Assembly: GCA_035512695.1 (NCBI GenBank)
Contig: DATKDL010000030.1
Location: forward strand, 1-18,688
Direction of reading: 5' to 3'
Origin: DATDOR01 sp035512695
GTDB taxonomy: Bacteria > Chloroflexota > Anaerolineae > Anaerolineales > JABWBV01
Length of the DNA stretch: 18,688 nucleotides
The notes beneath the pieces were generated by a model. The model had not been told where the DNA came from. It was given only the letters and a program-made list of their open reading frames with translations, and ran no database searches. A program made the position numbers and the translations under genes. Every line of letters begins with the position of its first letter. Positions within the stretch are counted from its first letter, which is position 1. Positions 6,172 through 13,502 of this stretch are shown in pieces.

Positions 6172-8073
6172 ATGCACAACATCGAATCCCTGCTTTCCGC
6201 ACGCCAGTTCCTCGTCCCCCAGACTGTCGGGGATCACATCTACTTCGTCAGCAACATGAGCGGCCGGCTGAGCCTGTACCGGATGAAAACCGGCGGGAGC
6301 ATCCCGGAGCCCCTGCTCCCGCCCGAGATCGCCCTCCAGAACCCGCACCTGATGGGCACGCTCTACCGCGTCGTCCCCGATATCGGCAAGATCCTGGTCA
6401 TGCTCGACCAAAACGGCGACGAGAACTACAAGCCGATGACGGTCCCGCTTGACGGCGGCTATCCCGAACCCTTCCTCGAAGGGGATACGGGCGATTTCCG
6501 CTATTTCGTCGACGAGATCCACCTCGACAAGAACCTGCTCTACCTGGCCGCCTCGTCGCACAAAGAGGCCCTCAACGAGCTGTACCGGATCGATCTGAAG
6601 ACCGGGGAGAAAACCCTCATGTACCGCTCCAAATACGGCGGCGGGATCGGCGGTTTCAATGAGGACCACACGAAAGCGGTCCTGCTCGAGGGCTATTCGA
6701 ACGGCGACATCGTCCTGATGCTCTGGGAAGCCGGCCGGGAGGGAACCCCGGTCCTGCGCGGCACGCGGATGGAAGACCGCCCGGAGGGCTACGAACCCGA
6801 GCTGGAGAATATCTTCGCGGTCAATTTCGTCCGGGACGACTCCCACATCGTCTTCTTCACCTCGAAATTCGAGGACACCGGCGGGATCGGCTGGATGGAC
6901 CTTTCAAACCCGGACGAGATCCACCCCGGGAAAATCACAGGGATCCGGCACAGCGGTCTCGGCGAGTTCGAGGACTTAAAACACACCCGTGGGAACGGGT
7001 ACCTGGCGTTTTTCAACATCGACGGGAGCGACTGGGTCTACCGGGCCGATCTGGATGAAGAGACCTTTACCCTCAACCTGACCGAGGTCCTGGTCGGCCA
7101 GGGCGAGCTCTCCGACGGCGTGCTCGAATCCTTCTATTACGACCCTGCGACCGGCGGGATCGCCCTGTCCTTCTCGACCGCCGTTTCCCCGACCCAGATC
7201 TACACCATCTCCGGAAAGACCGGAGAGCTGACCCGGCACACCGACGAAAGACTGCTCGGGATCCCGGACGGGCTGCTCTCGAAGGGCGAGGACTACCCCT
7301 TCACCTCCCACGACGGCCTGCGCTGCTCCGCCCGCCTCTACCTGCCGGCCGAGTCGCTCGGCTTCCAGGGTCCGCGGCCGGTGGTCTATTACATCCACGG
7401 CGGACCGCAGAGCCAGGAACGGCCGGATTTCGCCTGGTTCTCGATGCCGCTGATCCAGTTCCTGACCCTGAAAGGTTACGCCGTCTTCGTCCCGAACGTC
7501 CGGGGCAGCACCGGCTACGGGCTGTCCTACACCAAGCGGGTCGACCGCGACTGGGGCGGGGAGGACCGGCTCGATCACGTCCACGCCATGACCGAAGTCC
7601 TGCCCAAGGACGACCGGATCGACGTTTCCCGGACCGCCGTGGTGGGCCGCTCGTACGGCGGGTACATGACCCTGACCCTGGCAGCCCGCCATCCCGAACT
7701 CTGGAAAGCCTCCTGCGATATGTTCGGCCCCTACGACCTGTTCACCTTCCTCGAACGAATCCCGGCGACCTGGAAACCGTACTTCCACATCGCCCTCGGC
7801 CACCCCGAGAAGGACGCCGAATTCCTGAAGGAACGCTCCCCGAAGACCTATATCGACAATATCGCCGCGCCCATGCTCGTGATCCAGGGGAAAAACGACC
7901 CGCGCGTCATCGAGCAGGAATCGCGCGACGTCGTCGACCAGCTCAACGCGCAGGGCAAGCAGGTCGAGTACCTGATGTTCGAGAACGAGGGGCACGATGT
8001 GCTCAAGTTCGAGAACAAGGTGCGGTGCTATAACGCGATCACCGACTTCTTTACGGAGTATTTGAAACCATAG
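6172..8073 (+). CDS. S9-family serine peptidase (prolyl oligopeptidase / acylaminoacyl peptidase type)
   Basis: The 633-residue protein has an N-terminal region (about 1-360) with repeated blade-like segments of the S9 beta-propeller. An alpha/beta hydrolase domain (about 375-633) follows. The catalytic triad is visible: S494 in VGRSYGGYM, D576 in GKNDPRV and H608 in NEGHDVL. The oxyanion-side motif YYIHGGPQSQ (406-415) and VRGSTGYG (443-450) are typical of this clan. Such enzymes cleave short peptides, with the propeller limiting access. No signal peptide is seen, so it is probably cytoplasmic. The start is fixed by AAGGAG six bases upstream. It lies 30 bases after gntK and may be read from the proBA promoter as well as its own. 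A large stem-loop follows the stop codon. S9C-type specificity is likely, but the exact substrate is open. Confidence 0.93.
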   Translation: MHNIESLLSARQFLVPQTVGDHIYFVSNMSGRLSLYRMKTGGSIPEPLLPPEIALQNPHLMGTLYRVVPDIGKILVMLDQNGDENYKPMTVPLDGGYPEPFLEGDTGDFRYFVDEIHLDKNLLYLAASSHKEALNELYRIDLKTGEKTLMYRSKYGGGIGGFNEDHTKAVLLEGYSNGDIVLMLWEAGREGTPVLRGTRMEDRPEGYEPELENIFAVNFVRDDSHIVFFTSKFEDTGGIGWMDLSNPDEIHPGKITGIRHSGLGEFEDLKHTRGNGYLAFFNIDGSDWVYRADLDEETFTLNLTEVLVGQGELSDGVLESFYYDPATGGIALSFSTAVSPTQIYTISGKTGELTRHTDERLLGIPDGLLSKGEDYPFTSHDGLRCSARLYLPAESLGFQGPRPVVYYIHGGPQSQERPDFAWFSMPLIQFLTLKGYAVFVPNVRGSTGYGLSYTKRVDRDWGGEDRLDHVHAMTEVLPKDDRIDVSRTAVVGRSYGGYMTLTLAARHPELWKASCDMFGPYDLFTFLERIPATWKPYFHIALGHPEKDAEFLKERSPKTYIDNIAAPMLVIQGKNDPRVIEQESRDVVDQLNAQGKQVEYLMFENEGHDVLKFENKVRCYNAITDFFTEYLKP

Positions 8074-8078
8074 AACCG

Positions 8079-8129
8079 GAAAAAATGAGATGCAGGGCCG
8101 GCTTCGCCGGCCCTGCATCTCATTTTTTC
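8079..8129. terminator. Perfect 24-bp hairpin, bidirectional-type terminator
   Basis: The arms 8079-8102 and 8106-8129 are exact reverse complements with a 3-base loop. The left arm begins GAAAAAATGAGATGC and the right arm ends in six T, so the structure has an A-run, a GC-rich stem and a T-run. It begins 5 bases after the S9 peptidase stop codon and ends 19 bases before the next gene. It should terminate the S9 transcript. The outer 15 bases are almost identical to those of the hairpin at 10257. Confidence 0.85.
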
Positions 8130-8136
8130 AATACAG

Positions 8137-8142
8137 TAAAAT
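8137..8142 (+). promoter_or_regulatory. Candidate -10 element next to the phosphofructokinase start
   Basis: TAAAAT ends 6 bases before the ATG at 8149, and there is no Shine-Dalgarno site. This is the same arrangement as at proB. The -35 region would fall inside the terminator hairpin and shows no clear consensus, so this is a moderate call. Confidence 0.35.
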
Positions 8143-8148
8143 ACTCCC

Positions 8149-9354
8149 ATGGCTACTCTCAACAAAATCAAAGGCGTCATCGGCATCCTGACCGGCGGCG
8201 GCGATGTCCCTGGGCTCAACCCGGCGATCCGGGCGGTCACCATCCGGGCCCGGCGCGAGGGCTTCAAGGTCTACGGCCTCCGGCGCGGCTGGGCCGGGCC
8301 GGTCAACATCAACCCGGATAAGGACGCGGACAACTCGGCGTTCGTCCAGGAGCTGTCCGAAGACGTCGTCAACCGCGCCGCCCGGACCGGCGGCACGTTC
8401 CTGCACACCTCCCGGACCAATCCCAGCCGGGTCAAGAAGGTCGAGGTGCCCGAGCACTTGCAAGATAAGTACGTCGACGAGGTCAACGATATGACCGAGG
8501 ACGTACTCAAAAACCTCGAGTCTCTCGGGATCGAGTACCTGATCCCGATCGGGGGCGACGACACGCTCAGCTACGGCGTTCGGCTGTACCAGGAAGGCGT
8601 CAAGGTCATCGGGATCCCCAAGACGATGGACAACGACGTCCCGGGGACCGATTACTGCATCGGGTTCAGCACCTGCGTCACCCGCACGATCGAGATGACG
8701 AATGCGCTGCGGACCAGCGCCGGTTCGCACGAGCGCTTCATGGTCCTGGAGGTCTTCGGGCGCTACGCCGGGTTCACCGCCCTGCTCCCGACGATGGCCG
8801 GCGCCGCGCACCGCTGCGTGATCCCGGAATACAAGTTCGACATCGAGCGGCTGGCGGAGCTGATGGTCTACGACCGGAACAGCAACCCGAGCAAGTATTC
8901 GATCGTTTTGGTCTCGGAGGGGGCCATGTTCCAGGGCGGCGAGATGATGTATGAGAGCGCCTCGACGGACGCATACGGGCACAAGAAGCTGGGCGGGATC
9001 GGGGACCTCGTGTCCCAGGAGATCAAGAAACACTCCGCCAAGTTCAACCGGGGCCTCGAGGTGGGGATCGTCAACCAGAAGCTCGGCTATCTGACCCGCT
9101 CCGGCAACCCAGATGCGATCGATGCCATCGTCCCGATGGCCTACGGCAACCTGGCGCTCGACCTGCTCCTGCAGGGGATCCACGGCCGGCTGGTGGTCCT
9201 CAAGAACGGCCGCTACGACAATATCCCCATCGACATCGTCACAAGCCGCAAGAAGGTGGTCAGTGTAAAGGATCATTACAACACCGACCGGCTCAGGCCG
9301 CTGTACGCCAGCTTTGAGATGAAGCCGCTGTTTATCATGACGAGCGAGCTTTAA
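8149..9354 (+). CDS. pfp: 6-phosphofructokinase, probably pyrophosphate-dependent
   Basis: The 401-residue enzyme belongs to the PfkA family and interconverts fructose 6-phosphate and fructose 1,6-bisphosphate. GILTGGGDVPGLN (12-24) is the phosphoryl-donor loop, PIGGDDTLSYG (133-143) the second donor motif, PKTMDND (157-163) the catalytic block and MVLEVFGRYAGFTA (198-211) a substrate motif. Residues D138 (second Asp of GGDD) and K158 are the pair known from PPi-dependent enzymes; ATP enzymes usually have Gly at both. The reaction would then be reversible and use PPi in place of ATP. The ATG start has no Shine-Dalgarno site but has a -10-like TAAAAT 6 bases upstream. The gene sits between two hairpins and is probably transcribed alone. 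Family is certain; the donor is inferred from two residues. Confidence 0.93.
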   Translation: MATLNKIKGVIGILTGGGDVPGLNPAIRAVTIRARREGFKVYGLRRGWAGPVNINPDKDADNSAFVQELSEDVVNRAARTGGTFLHTSRTNPSRVKKVEVPEHLQDKYVDEVNDMTEDVLKNLESLGIEYLIPIGGDDTLSYGVRLYQEGVKVIGIPKTMDNDVPGTDYCIGFSTCVTRTIEMTNALRTSAGSHERFMVLEVFGRYAGFTALLPTMAGAAHRCVIPEYKFDIERLAELMVYDRNSNPSKYSIVLVSEGAMFQGGEMMYESASTDAYGHKKLGGIGDLVSQEIKKHSAKFNRGLEVGIVNQKLGYLTRSGNPDAIDAIVPMAYGNLALDLLLQGIHGRLVVLKNGRYDNIPIDIVTSRKKVVSVKDHYNTDRLRPLYASFEMKPLFIMTSEL

Positions 9355-9416
9355 GAATGGGCGAATAGGCGAATGGGCGAACTCTGGGATTCGCCCATTC
9401 GCCTAATCGCCCATTC
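9355..9416. repeat. Long inverted repeat built from GAATGGGCGAA units
   Basis: Arms 9355-9381 and 9390-9416 are reverse complements over 27 bases with a single mismatch, with an 8-base loop. Each arm itself contains the unit GAATGGGCGAA twice (or its complement). It starts at the base after the phosphofructokinase stop codon and ends 7 bases before the next start codon. No T-run follows on the plus strand, so it is not a standard intrinsic terminator. It may stabilise the 3' end of the mRNA or represent a dispersed palindromic repeat. Confidence 0.8.
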
Positions 9417-9423
9417 GCTGCCA

Positions 9424-10266
9424 ATGAAATTTCTCGATCTGTTACGCGCCACCGCCCTCCACTGGAGCCTCAACCAGGCCCCCCGGCGCTCGGCCGCGCT
9501 GACCTATTACGCCATGGTCTCGCTGGCTGCCCTGATCGTCCTTCTCCTGGCGGTGGCCGGTTTGTTCTTCAACCCGGAGCGGGTCAGCCGGTTCCTGGTC
9601 AGCCCGGTCGCGGCGGTCATCGGAGAGGACAACTCCGGGTTCATCAGTGATCTGACCGAAAATTATTACAATCCCGGAGCGAGCTTCACCGCCGGCGCCT
9701 TAAGTCTCCTGATCGTCCTCAACACCGGATCCACCCTGTTTATCCAGCTCGGCAAATCGCTGAACGAGTTTTTGAACGCCAAACGCCGTCCAAGCGACCT
9801 GCCTCCGACTCGGCGGATCCTGCAAGCCGCCCTCGGCCGGCTGAGAGCGTTTGCATTCGTGCTGGCGGCGGAGCTGCTCCTCCTGGCAGGTCTGTTCGCT
9901 TCGACCGGCTTGCAGCTTGCGCACGAGAACTTCGAATTGTTGGAAGAATTTCCGATCAACGTCTACCGCTGGGGCAGCCGGTCCGTTTCGGCCGCGCTCG
10001 GTGTGGCGATGTTGAGCATGATCTACCGCTTTATGCCGCGCATCCGCATGCGCTGGGGCGTCGTCCTGGCAGGGGCCGCGCTGGCCGGTCTCCTGTTCGC
10101 CCTGCTGCAGCACCTGATGAGCTGGTACCTTTCCTCGGCCGGGGTCGGTACGGCGTTTGGCGCGGCCGGGTCCCTGGTCGTGTTCCTGTTCTGGGTCTAC
10201 TATTCGATCCAGGCTGTATTTTTTGGGGCGGCGTTTGCGAAGGTGCTGGATGATGAGAAAAAATGA
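9424..10266 (+). CDS. YihY/BrkB-family integral membrane protein
   Basis: From the ATG at 9424 the protein has 280 residues. An in-frame ATG at 9373 lies inside the inverted repeat and would add 17 unlikely residues, so 9424 was chosen. The N-terminal QAPRRSAALTYYAMVSLAALIVLLL block is characteristic of YihY/BrkB proteins. About six hydrophobic segments follow, with NTGSTLFIQLGKSLNEF between the second and third and a C-terminal GSLVVFLFWVYYSIQAVFFGAAF helix. Members were once annotated as ribonuclease BN, which is no longer accepted; the present view is an inner-membrane protein of uncertain, possibly transport, function. No Shine-Dalgarno site is seen. The gene ends GAG AAA AAA TGA within a perfect hairpin that also holds the recJ stop codon from the other side. 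The family call is firm and the function unknown. Confidence 0.88.
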   Translation: MKFLDLLRATALHWSLNQAPRRSAALTYYAMVSLAALIVLLLAVAGLFFNPERVSRFLVSPVAAVIGEDNSGFISDLTENYYNPGASFTAGALSLLIVLNTGSTLFIQLGKSLNEFLNAKRRPSDLPPTRRILQAALGRLRAFAFVLAAELLLLAGLFASTGLQLAHENFELLEEFPINVYRWGSRSVSAALGVAMLSMIYRFMPRIRMRWGVVLAGAALAGLLFALLQHLMSWYLSSAGVGTAFGAAGSLVVFLFWVYYSIQAVFFGAAFAKVLDDEKK

Positions 10267-10311
10267 AATGCGGCGGCGGTGCGCTGCACCGCCGCCGCAT
10301 TTCATTTTTTC
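10257..10311. terminator. Perfect 26-bp hairpin shared by two convergent genes
   Basis: Arms 10257-10282 and 10286-10311 are exact reverse complements around a 3-base loop. Each arm has six A (or T) at its outer end and a GC-rich core, so it can serve as a terminator in both directions. It contains the TGA stop codon of the YihY-like gene (10264-10266) and of recJ (10302-10304) at mirror positions. Both proteins therefore end with two lysines encoded by the A-run. Confidence 0.88.
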
Positions 10312-12602
10312 AGCAATTGGTCGGGAGCTGCAGTGAGAAAGAACCGCGTGAACGCCGCTGCCTCTTCCAGCACCCGCTGCAATCGAAGATCGCTCGCCTC
10401 GACCGAAGGTCCCGGCTCTCCGGACCCCTCTTGCACCTGGATTTCATCCCCCCGAATTCCGATCTTGAATAACCCGCGCGCGTCCAGGTAATCCAGCGCC
10501 GCCTCCACCACCGCCCGTGACTGTCGAGCCGCGGCAATGAGCCGCTCGATGTGGATGGTCCCTTCATAGGCTCGCACCGTGTAGTTGAGCAGCCCGGCCA
10601 GGTGTTGCAGCAGCGCGGCTCGATCCCGGTCCGGCGGCGGGTTCCCGAACAGGGCGACCTCCCGCGGATCGAGACGTTCGATCAGTCCCGGGAGCACGTC
10701 CGGGCCGGCGGGAGTCGTCCAGACCGCCAGGATGGGACGATCTCCGGCGACCTCCTGGGATCCAAACCCTGGTTCGCCCTCCTTTCCCCAGACCACCAGG
10801 CCGCCGCGCGCGCGCAACTTTTCCAGCTCGCGGGCAGGATCATCCGCCTGCCGCAGGTCGGTCACGACCGGTCCGCCCACCTCCCCCTTTCGCCGGTCCC
10901 CCAGGCCTGGTTCGATCTCCCGGGCGGCAAGCCAGGTGACCTGGACCCTCCGTTCGCCCTTGAAGACGTTCGATCCCAGGGTGTAGGCCAGGTCAAACCA
11001 CCCGGCCGGGGGCTCTGTTTCACCGCCCCCCCACCAGAGGACCTCCTGGACGTTCTCATCCCGGTCTGCGACGACGAGCCGCAGGTGGTCCCCGCTGCGC
11101 CCGATGCCCCTGCTCGATCGGACCTCCAGGTCGCGGCTCGCCAGGACCGGCCGCGGGCTGCCGGGGCCGAATGGACCGGCCCGCTCCAGGTCTGATATCA
11201 TAGTGATATCAATCTCGTCGAGCTCCAGGTAGCCGTCGATCGATAACGGCTCCACCGTGATCCCGCCCGGAACCTGTTCCTTCACCGCCGCCGAGATGCG
11301 CCGGCGGAACTCGTCGACCCGGTCCGCCCGGATCGAGAGCCCGCCCGCCATCGTGTGCCCGCCAAAGCTTTCCAGTAGATCGCCGGCGGCGGCGATCGCG
11401 GCGGTGATGTCGACCCCGGCGACGGAGCGGGCCGAGCCGCGCCCGAAGCCGTCCGGATCGACCGAGATCAGTACGGCCGGTTTCCCGAACGCCTCGGCCA
11501 GCCGGTTCGCCGCGATCCCGATCACCCCCGGCTCCCAACCCTCCCGGGACAGCACCAGGACCGGGCCGGCAGCCAGCTCCGGCGCCCGCTCGATCACCGC
11601 CAGGGCGCCGGCGTAGATCTGCTCGGTGATCAGCTTCCGCTCGCCGTTCAACCCTTCCAGCCGCTCCGCCATCACCCGGGCGCGCGTTGCATCGCTCGTC
11701 GTCAGGAACTCGACCACCGGATTGGCGTCGCCGAGACGGCCGAGGGCGTTCAGGCGCGGGGCGATTGCAAACCCGATCGTCTCGGTATCGATCGCAGCCG
11801 GTTCGATCCCCGCCAGCTCATACAGTTCTCCCAGGCCGGTCCGCCGGTTCTCACGGAGGGCCGCGATCCCACGCTGGAGCAGCCAGCGCGTGTCGCCCGC
11901 CAGCTCGGCGACGTCGGCGACGATCCCCAGGGCGGCCAGGTCCAGCCCCCGCTCCGGCAAACCCGGTTTCCCCAGCCGCCCCGCCAGGTGCTCGACCAGC
12001 TTCCAGGCGACGCCGGCCCCCGGCAAGGTCTTGAGCGGGTGCCCATCGGGGAGCCGCTGCGGGTTGGTGAAGGCGGCGGCCGGCGGGAACGTCGCGGCCA
12101 GCTTGTGATGGTCGGTCACGACGACGTCCACGCCCAGCTCCCGGGCACGGGCGATCGTCTCGTGCTCGCCGCTGCCGGTGTCGCAGGTCAGGACCAGGTC
12201 CGCCCCGCGCGCGATGACCTCCTCCAGCTTCAGGACGCTCATCCCGTGCGACTCGGTCTTCCGGACCGGGATATGGTGGAACACGCCGGCGCCCAATTCG
12301 GTCAGCGCCTCGACCAGCAGCGCCGTGGAAGTCTGCCCATCGACGTCGAAATCGCCCCAGACGCAGATCGTTTCCCCCGCTTCGAGGGCGCGGACCAGGC
12401 GGTCTCCCACGTCGACCAGTCCAGGGAGGCTTTCGGGCGGCGCCGGTTTGTAGTGTGCGGGGTCCAGAAAGGCCCGGGCTTGTGCGACCGTGTCGATCCC
12501 GCGCCGGATCAGCAGCTGCGCGACCAGCGGGTGTCCGCCGATCTCCGCAGCCAATTCCTCGGTGACAAAGACCTGGTCAGGTTCAATCCAAACTTGCAAC
12601 AT
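10302..12602 (-). CDS. recJ: Single-stranded-DNA-specific exonuclease RecJ with C-terminal extension
   Basis: RecJ degrades single-stranded DNA 5' to 3' in recombination and mismatch or base-excision repair. From the ATG at 12602 it has 766 residues, longer than the roughly 570 of E. coli RecJ. The DHH domain shows DFDVDG (84-89, usual DYDADG), D141 in CDTGSGEHE, the TDHHKL signature (DHH 164-166) and GIVADVAELAGDTR. The DHHA1 part has SREGWEPGVIGIAANRL, RGSARS and ESFGGHTMAGG. An OB-fold region follows (ERAGPFGPGSPRPVL). About 230 further C-terminal residues are less conserved. The open frame extends to 12659, but that part lies in a large palindrome, so the internal ATG is preferred. recJ follows the PD-(D/E)XK nuclease by 66 bases on the same strand and ends in the shared hairpin. 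Confidence 0.95.
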   Translation of the reverse strand: MLQVWIEPDQVFVTEELAAEIGGHPLVAQLLIRRGIDTVAQARAFLDPAHYKPAPPESLPGLVDVGDRLVRALEAGETICVWGDFDVDGQTSTALLVEALTELGAGVFHHIPVRKTESHGMSVLKLEEVIARGADLVLTCDTGSGEHETIARARELGVDVVVTDHHKLAATFPPAAAFTNPQRLPDGHPLKTLPGAGVAWKLVEHLAGRLGKPGLPERGLDLAALGIVADVAELAGDTRWLLQRGIAALRENRRTGLGELYELAGIEPAAIDTETIGFAIAPRLNALGRLGDANPVVEFLTTSDATRARVMAERLEGLNGERKLITEQIYAGALAVIERAPELAAGPVLVLSREGWEPGVIGIAANRLAEAFGKPAVLISVDPDGFGRGSARSVAGVDITAAIAAAGDLLESFGGHTMAGGLSIRADRVDEFRRRISAAVKEQVPGGITVEPLSIDGYLELDEIDITMISDLERAGPFGPGSPRPVLASRDLEVRSSRGIGRSGDHLRLVVADRDENVQEVLWWGGGETEPPAGWFDLAYTLGSNVFKGERRVQVTWLAAREIEPGLGDRRKGEVGGPVVTDLRQADDPARELEKLRARGGLVVWGKEGEPGFGSQEVAGDRPILAVWTTPAGPDVLPGLIERLDPREVALFGNPPPDRDRAALLQHLAGLLNYTVRAYEGTIHIERLIAAARQSRAVVEAALDYLDARGLFKIGIRGDEIQVQEGSGEPGPSVEASDLRLQRVLEEAAAFTRFFLTAAPDQLLKK

Positions 12603-12609
12603 TAATATC

Positions 12610-12675
12610 GTTTTGATCGACACCGATGGTCCTGGCGGGGCGCGCCCCGCCAGGACCATCGTTGTCGATCAAAAC
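12610..12675. repeat. 66-bp near-perfect palindrome between nuclease gene and recJ
   Basis: Positions 12610-12642 and 12643-12675 are reverse complements over 33 bases with one mismatch, with no spacer at the centre. The outer ends read TTTT on the left and AAAA on the right, the reverse of a bidirectional terminator, so no U-tract follows the stem in either direction. It includes the nuclease stop codon (12669-12671) and lies just before recJ. It may be a palindromic repeat, a cruciform site or an mRNA-stability element. Confidence 0.85.
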
Positions 12676-13502
12676 TCGATCTCCCCGACCTGGTCGAGGC
12701 CCAGGTCCGGGTCGAAATCCTCCGGGCCGGGGATCTCGAAACCGATCCGCTCCTCGAACTCGCCCGGCTCCCGTCCCCGGTCGCACAGGGAGCGGTAGAC
12801 GCAGTACCGGCAGGTCCGCAGATCGTCCGTCAGCGGAAATTCGTCCGGCGCACGCGCGGCGATCTCGGCGACCAGCGCGGCCAGCGCCTCCCCCGCAGCG
12901 GCGTGATCCGCATCCGAATATTCAAAAACCTGCGGCGCCTCCGGCGCGGCGACGGACCAGTAGACGAGGGAGACCTGTTCCGGCCGGACCGGCTCGCCGC
13001 CGTTCAGCCCGGCGCCGCCCGCCGCCAGGACATACGGGTAGACCCGGGTCTGCAGCCGGTCCGCCAACCAGGCCCGAGCCGCCGGTTTGGGGCCGGTCTT
13101 CCAATCGACGATGACGAAACGCCCGCCCGGTTCGTAAGCCAGCAGGTCAAAGGCCGCCGCCAACCGGTAGCCGCCAAAGGGGATCGACAGCCGGAATTCG
13201 GTCCGGCGTTGAGGGGGCAGATCGGGGACCGGGTGGTCCAGGTAGCTCCGCCACCAGGAGAGCAGGTCCGGATCCTCCAAGCTGGCTTCGATCCGCTCCG
13301 GGTCGACGCCGGCCTGGTGTGCCTGGATGAGGCGGTGGAAGGCCTGGCCGCGCTGCATCCGGGCCTCCTGCTCCAGGACCGGCTCGCTCTCGATCGCCGG
13401 CCACAGCAGCCGGTCCAGGTAGCGCAGCTCGAAGCGGCGTTTGCAATCGACGTAATCCTGCAGCCCGGCCTGGCTGAAGCGGAAGGTTTCAGGCAGGCTC
13501 AC
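12669..13502 (-). CDS. Free-standing PD-(D/E)XK nuclease with AddB-like Fe-S cysteines
   Basis: From the GTG at 13502 the product has 277 residues. It belongs to the RecB/Cas4/AddB nuclease group: H56 in RGQAFH, D119 in AAFDLL, D133 and K135 in VDWKTG, and the QxxxY motif Q151-Y155. Four cysteines, C20 and C231, C234, C240 (C-x2-C-x5-C), bracket the domain as in the iron-sulfur staple of AddB and Cas4. It should cut DNA with metal ions, probably as part of the complex with the two upstream gene products. The GTG overlaps the helicase TGA as GTGA, with GGGAG about 8 bases upstream, so translation is coupled. A much longer open frame in the same frame runs antisense-free through the helicase gene but encodes unlikely sequence. 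Nuclease family is strong; Fe-S binding is inferred. Confidence 0.9.
   Translation of the reverse strand: MSLPETFRFSQAGLQDYVDCKRRFELRYLDRLLWPAIESEPVLEQEARMQRGQAFHRLIQAHQAGVDPERIEASLEDPDLLSWWRSYLDHPVPDLPPQRRTEFRLSIPFGGYRLAAAFDLLAYEPGGRFVIVDWKTGPKPAARAWLADRLQTRVYPYVLAAGGAGLNGGEPVRPEQVSLVYWSVAAPEAPQVFEYSDADHAAAGEALAALVAEIAARAPDEFPLTDDLRTCRYCVYRSLCDRGREPGEFEERIGFEIPGPEDFDPDLGLDQVGEIEF

Noticed and set aside
4375..6846. Open frame of 823 codons on the minus strand across proA, gntK and the S9 peptidase gene
   Set aside because: It is antisense to three recognised genes, and its translation is low-complexity sequence rich in Asp, Gly, Arg and Gln with no family motif. High GC at third positions explains the missing stop codons.
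9373..9423. Earlier ATG for the YihY-like protein
   Set aside because: It lies within the inverted repeat, and the added 17 residues are not typical of the family.
12603..12659. Extension of recJ to an upstream start codon
   Set aside because: The extra 19 codons lie in the large palindrome, and the encoded residues do not resemble RecJ. The ATG at 12602 gives the normal N-terminus.
12669..13502. Cas4 / CRISPR adaptation nuclease
   Set aside because: The cysteine pattern is shared with Cas4, but there is no cas1, cas2 or repeat array nearby, and the gene is coupled to SF1 helicase genes.
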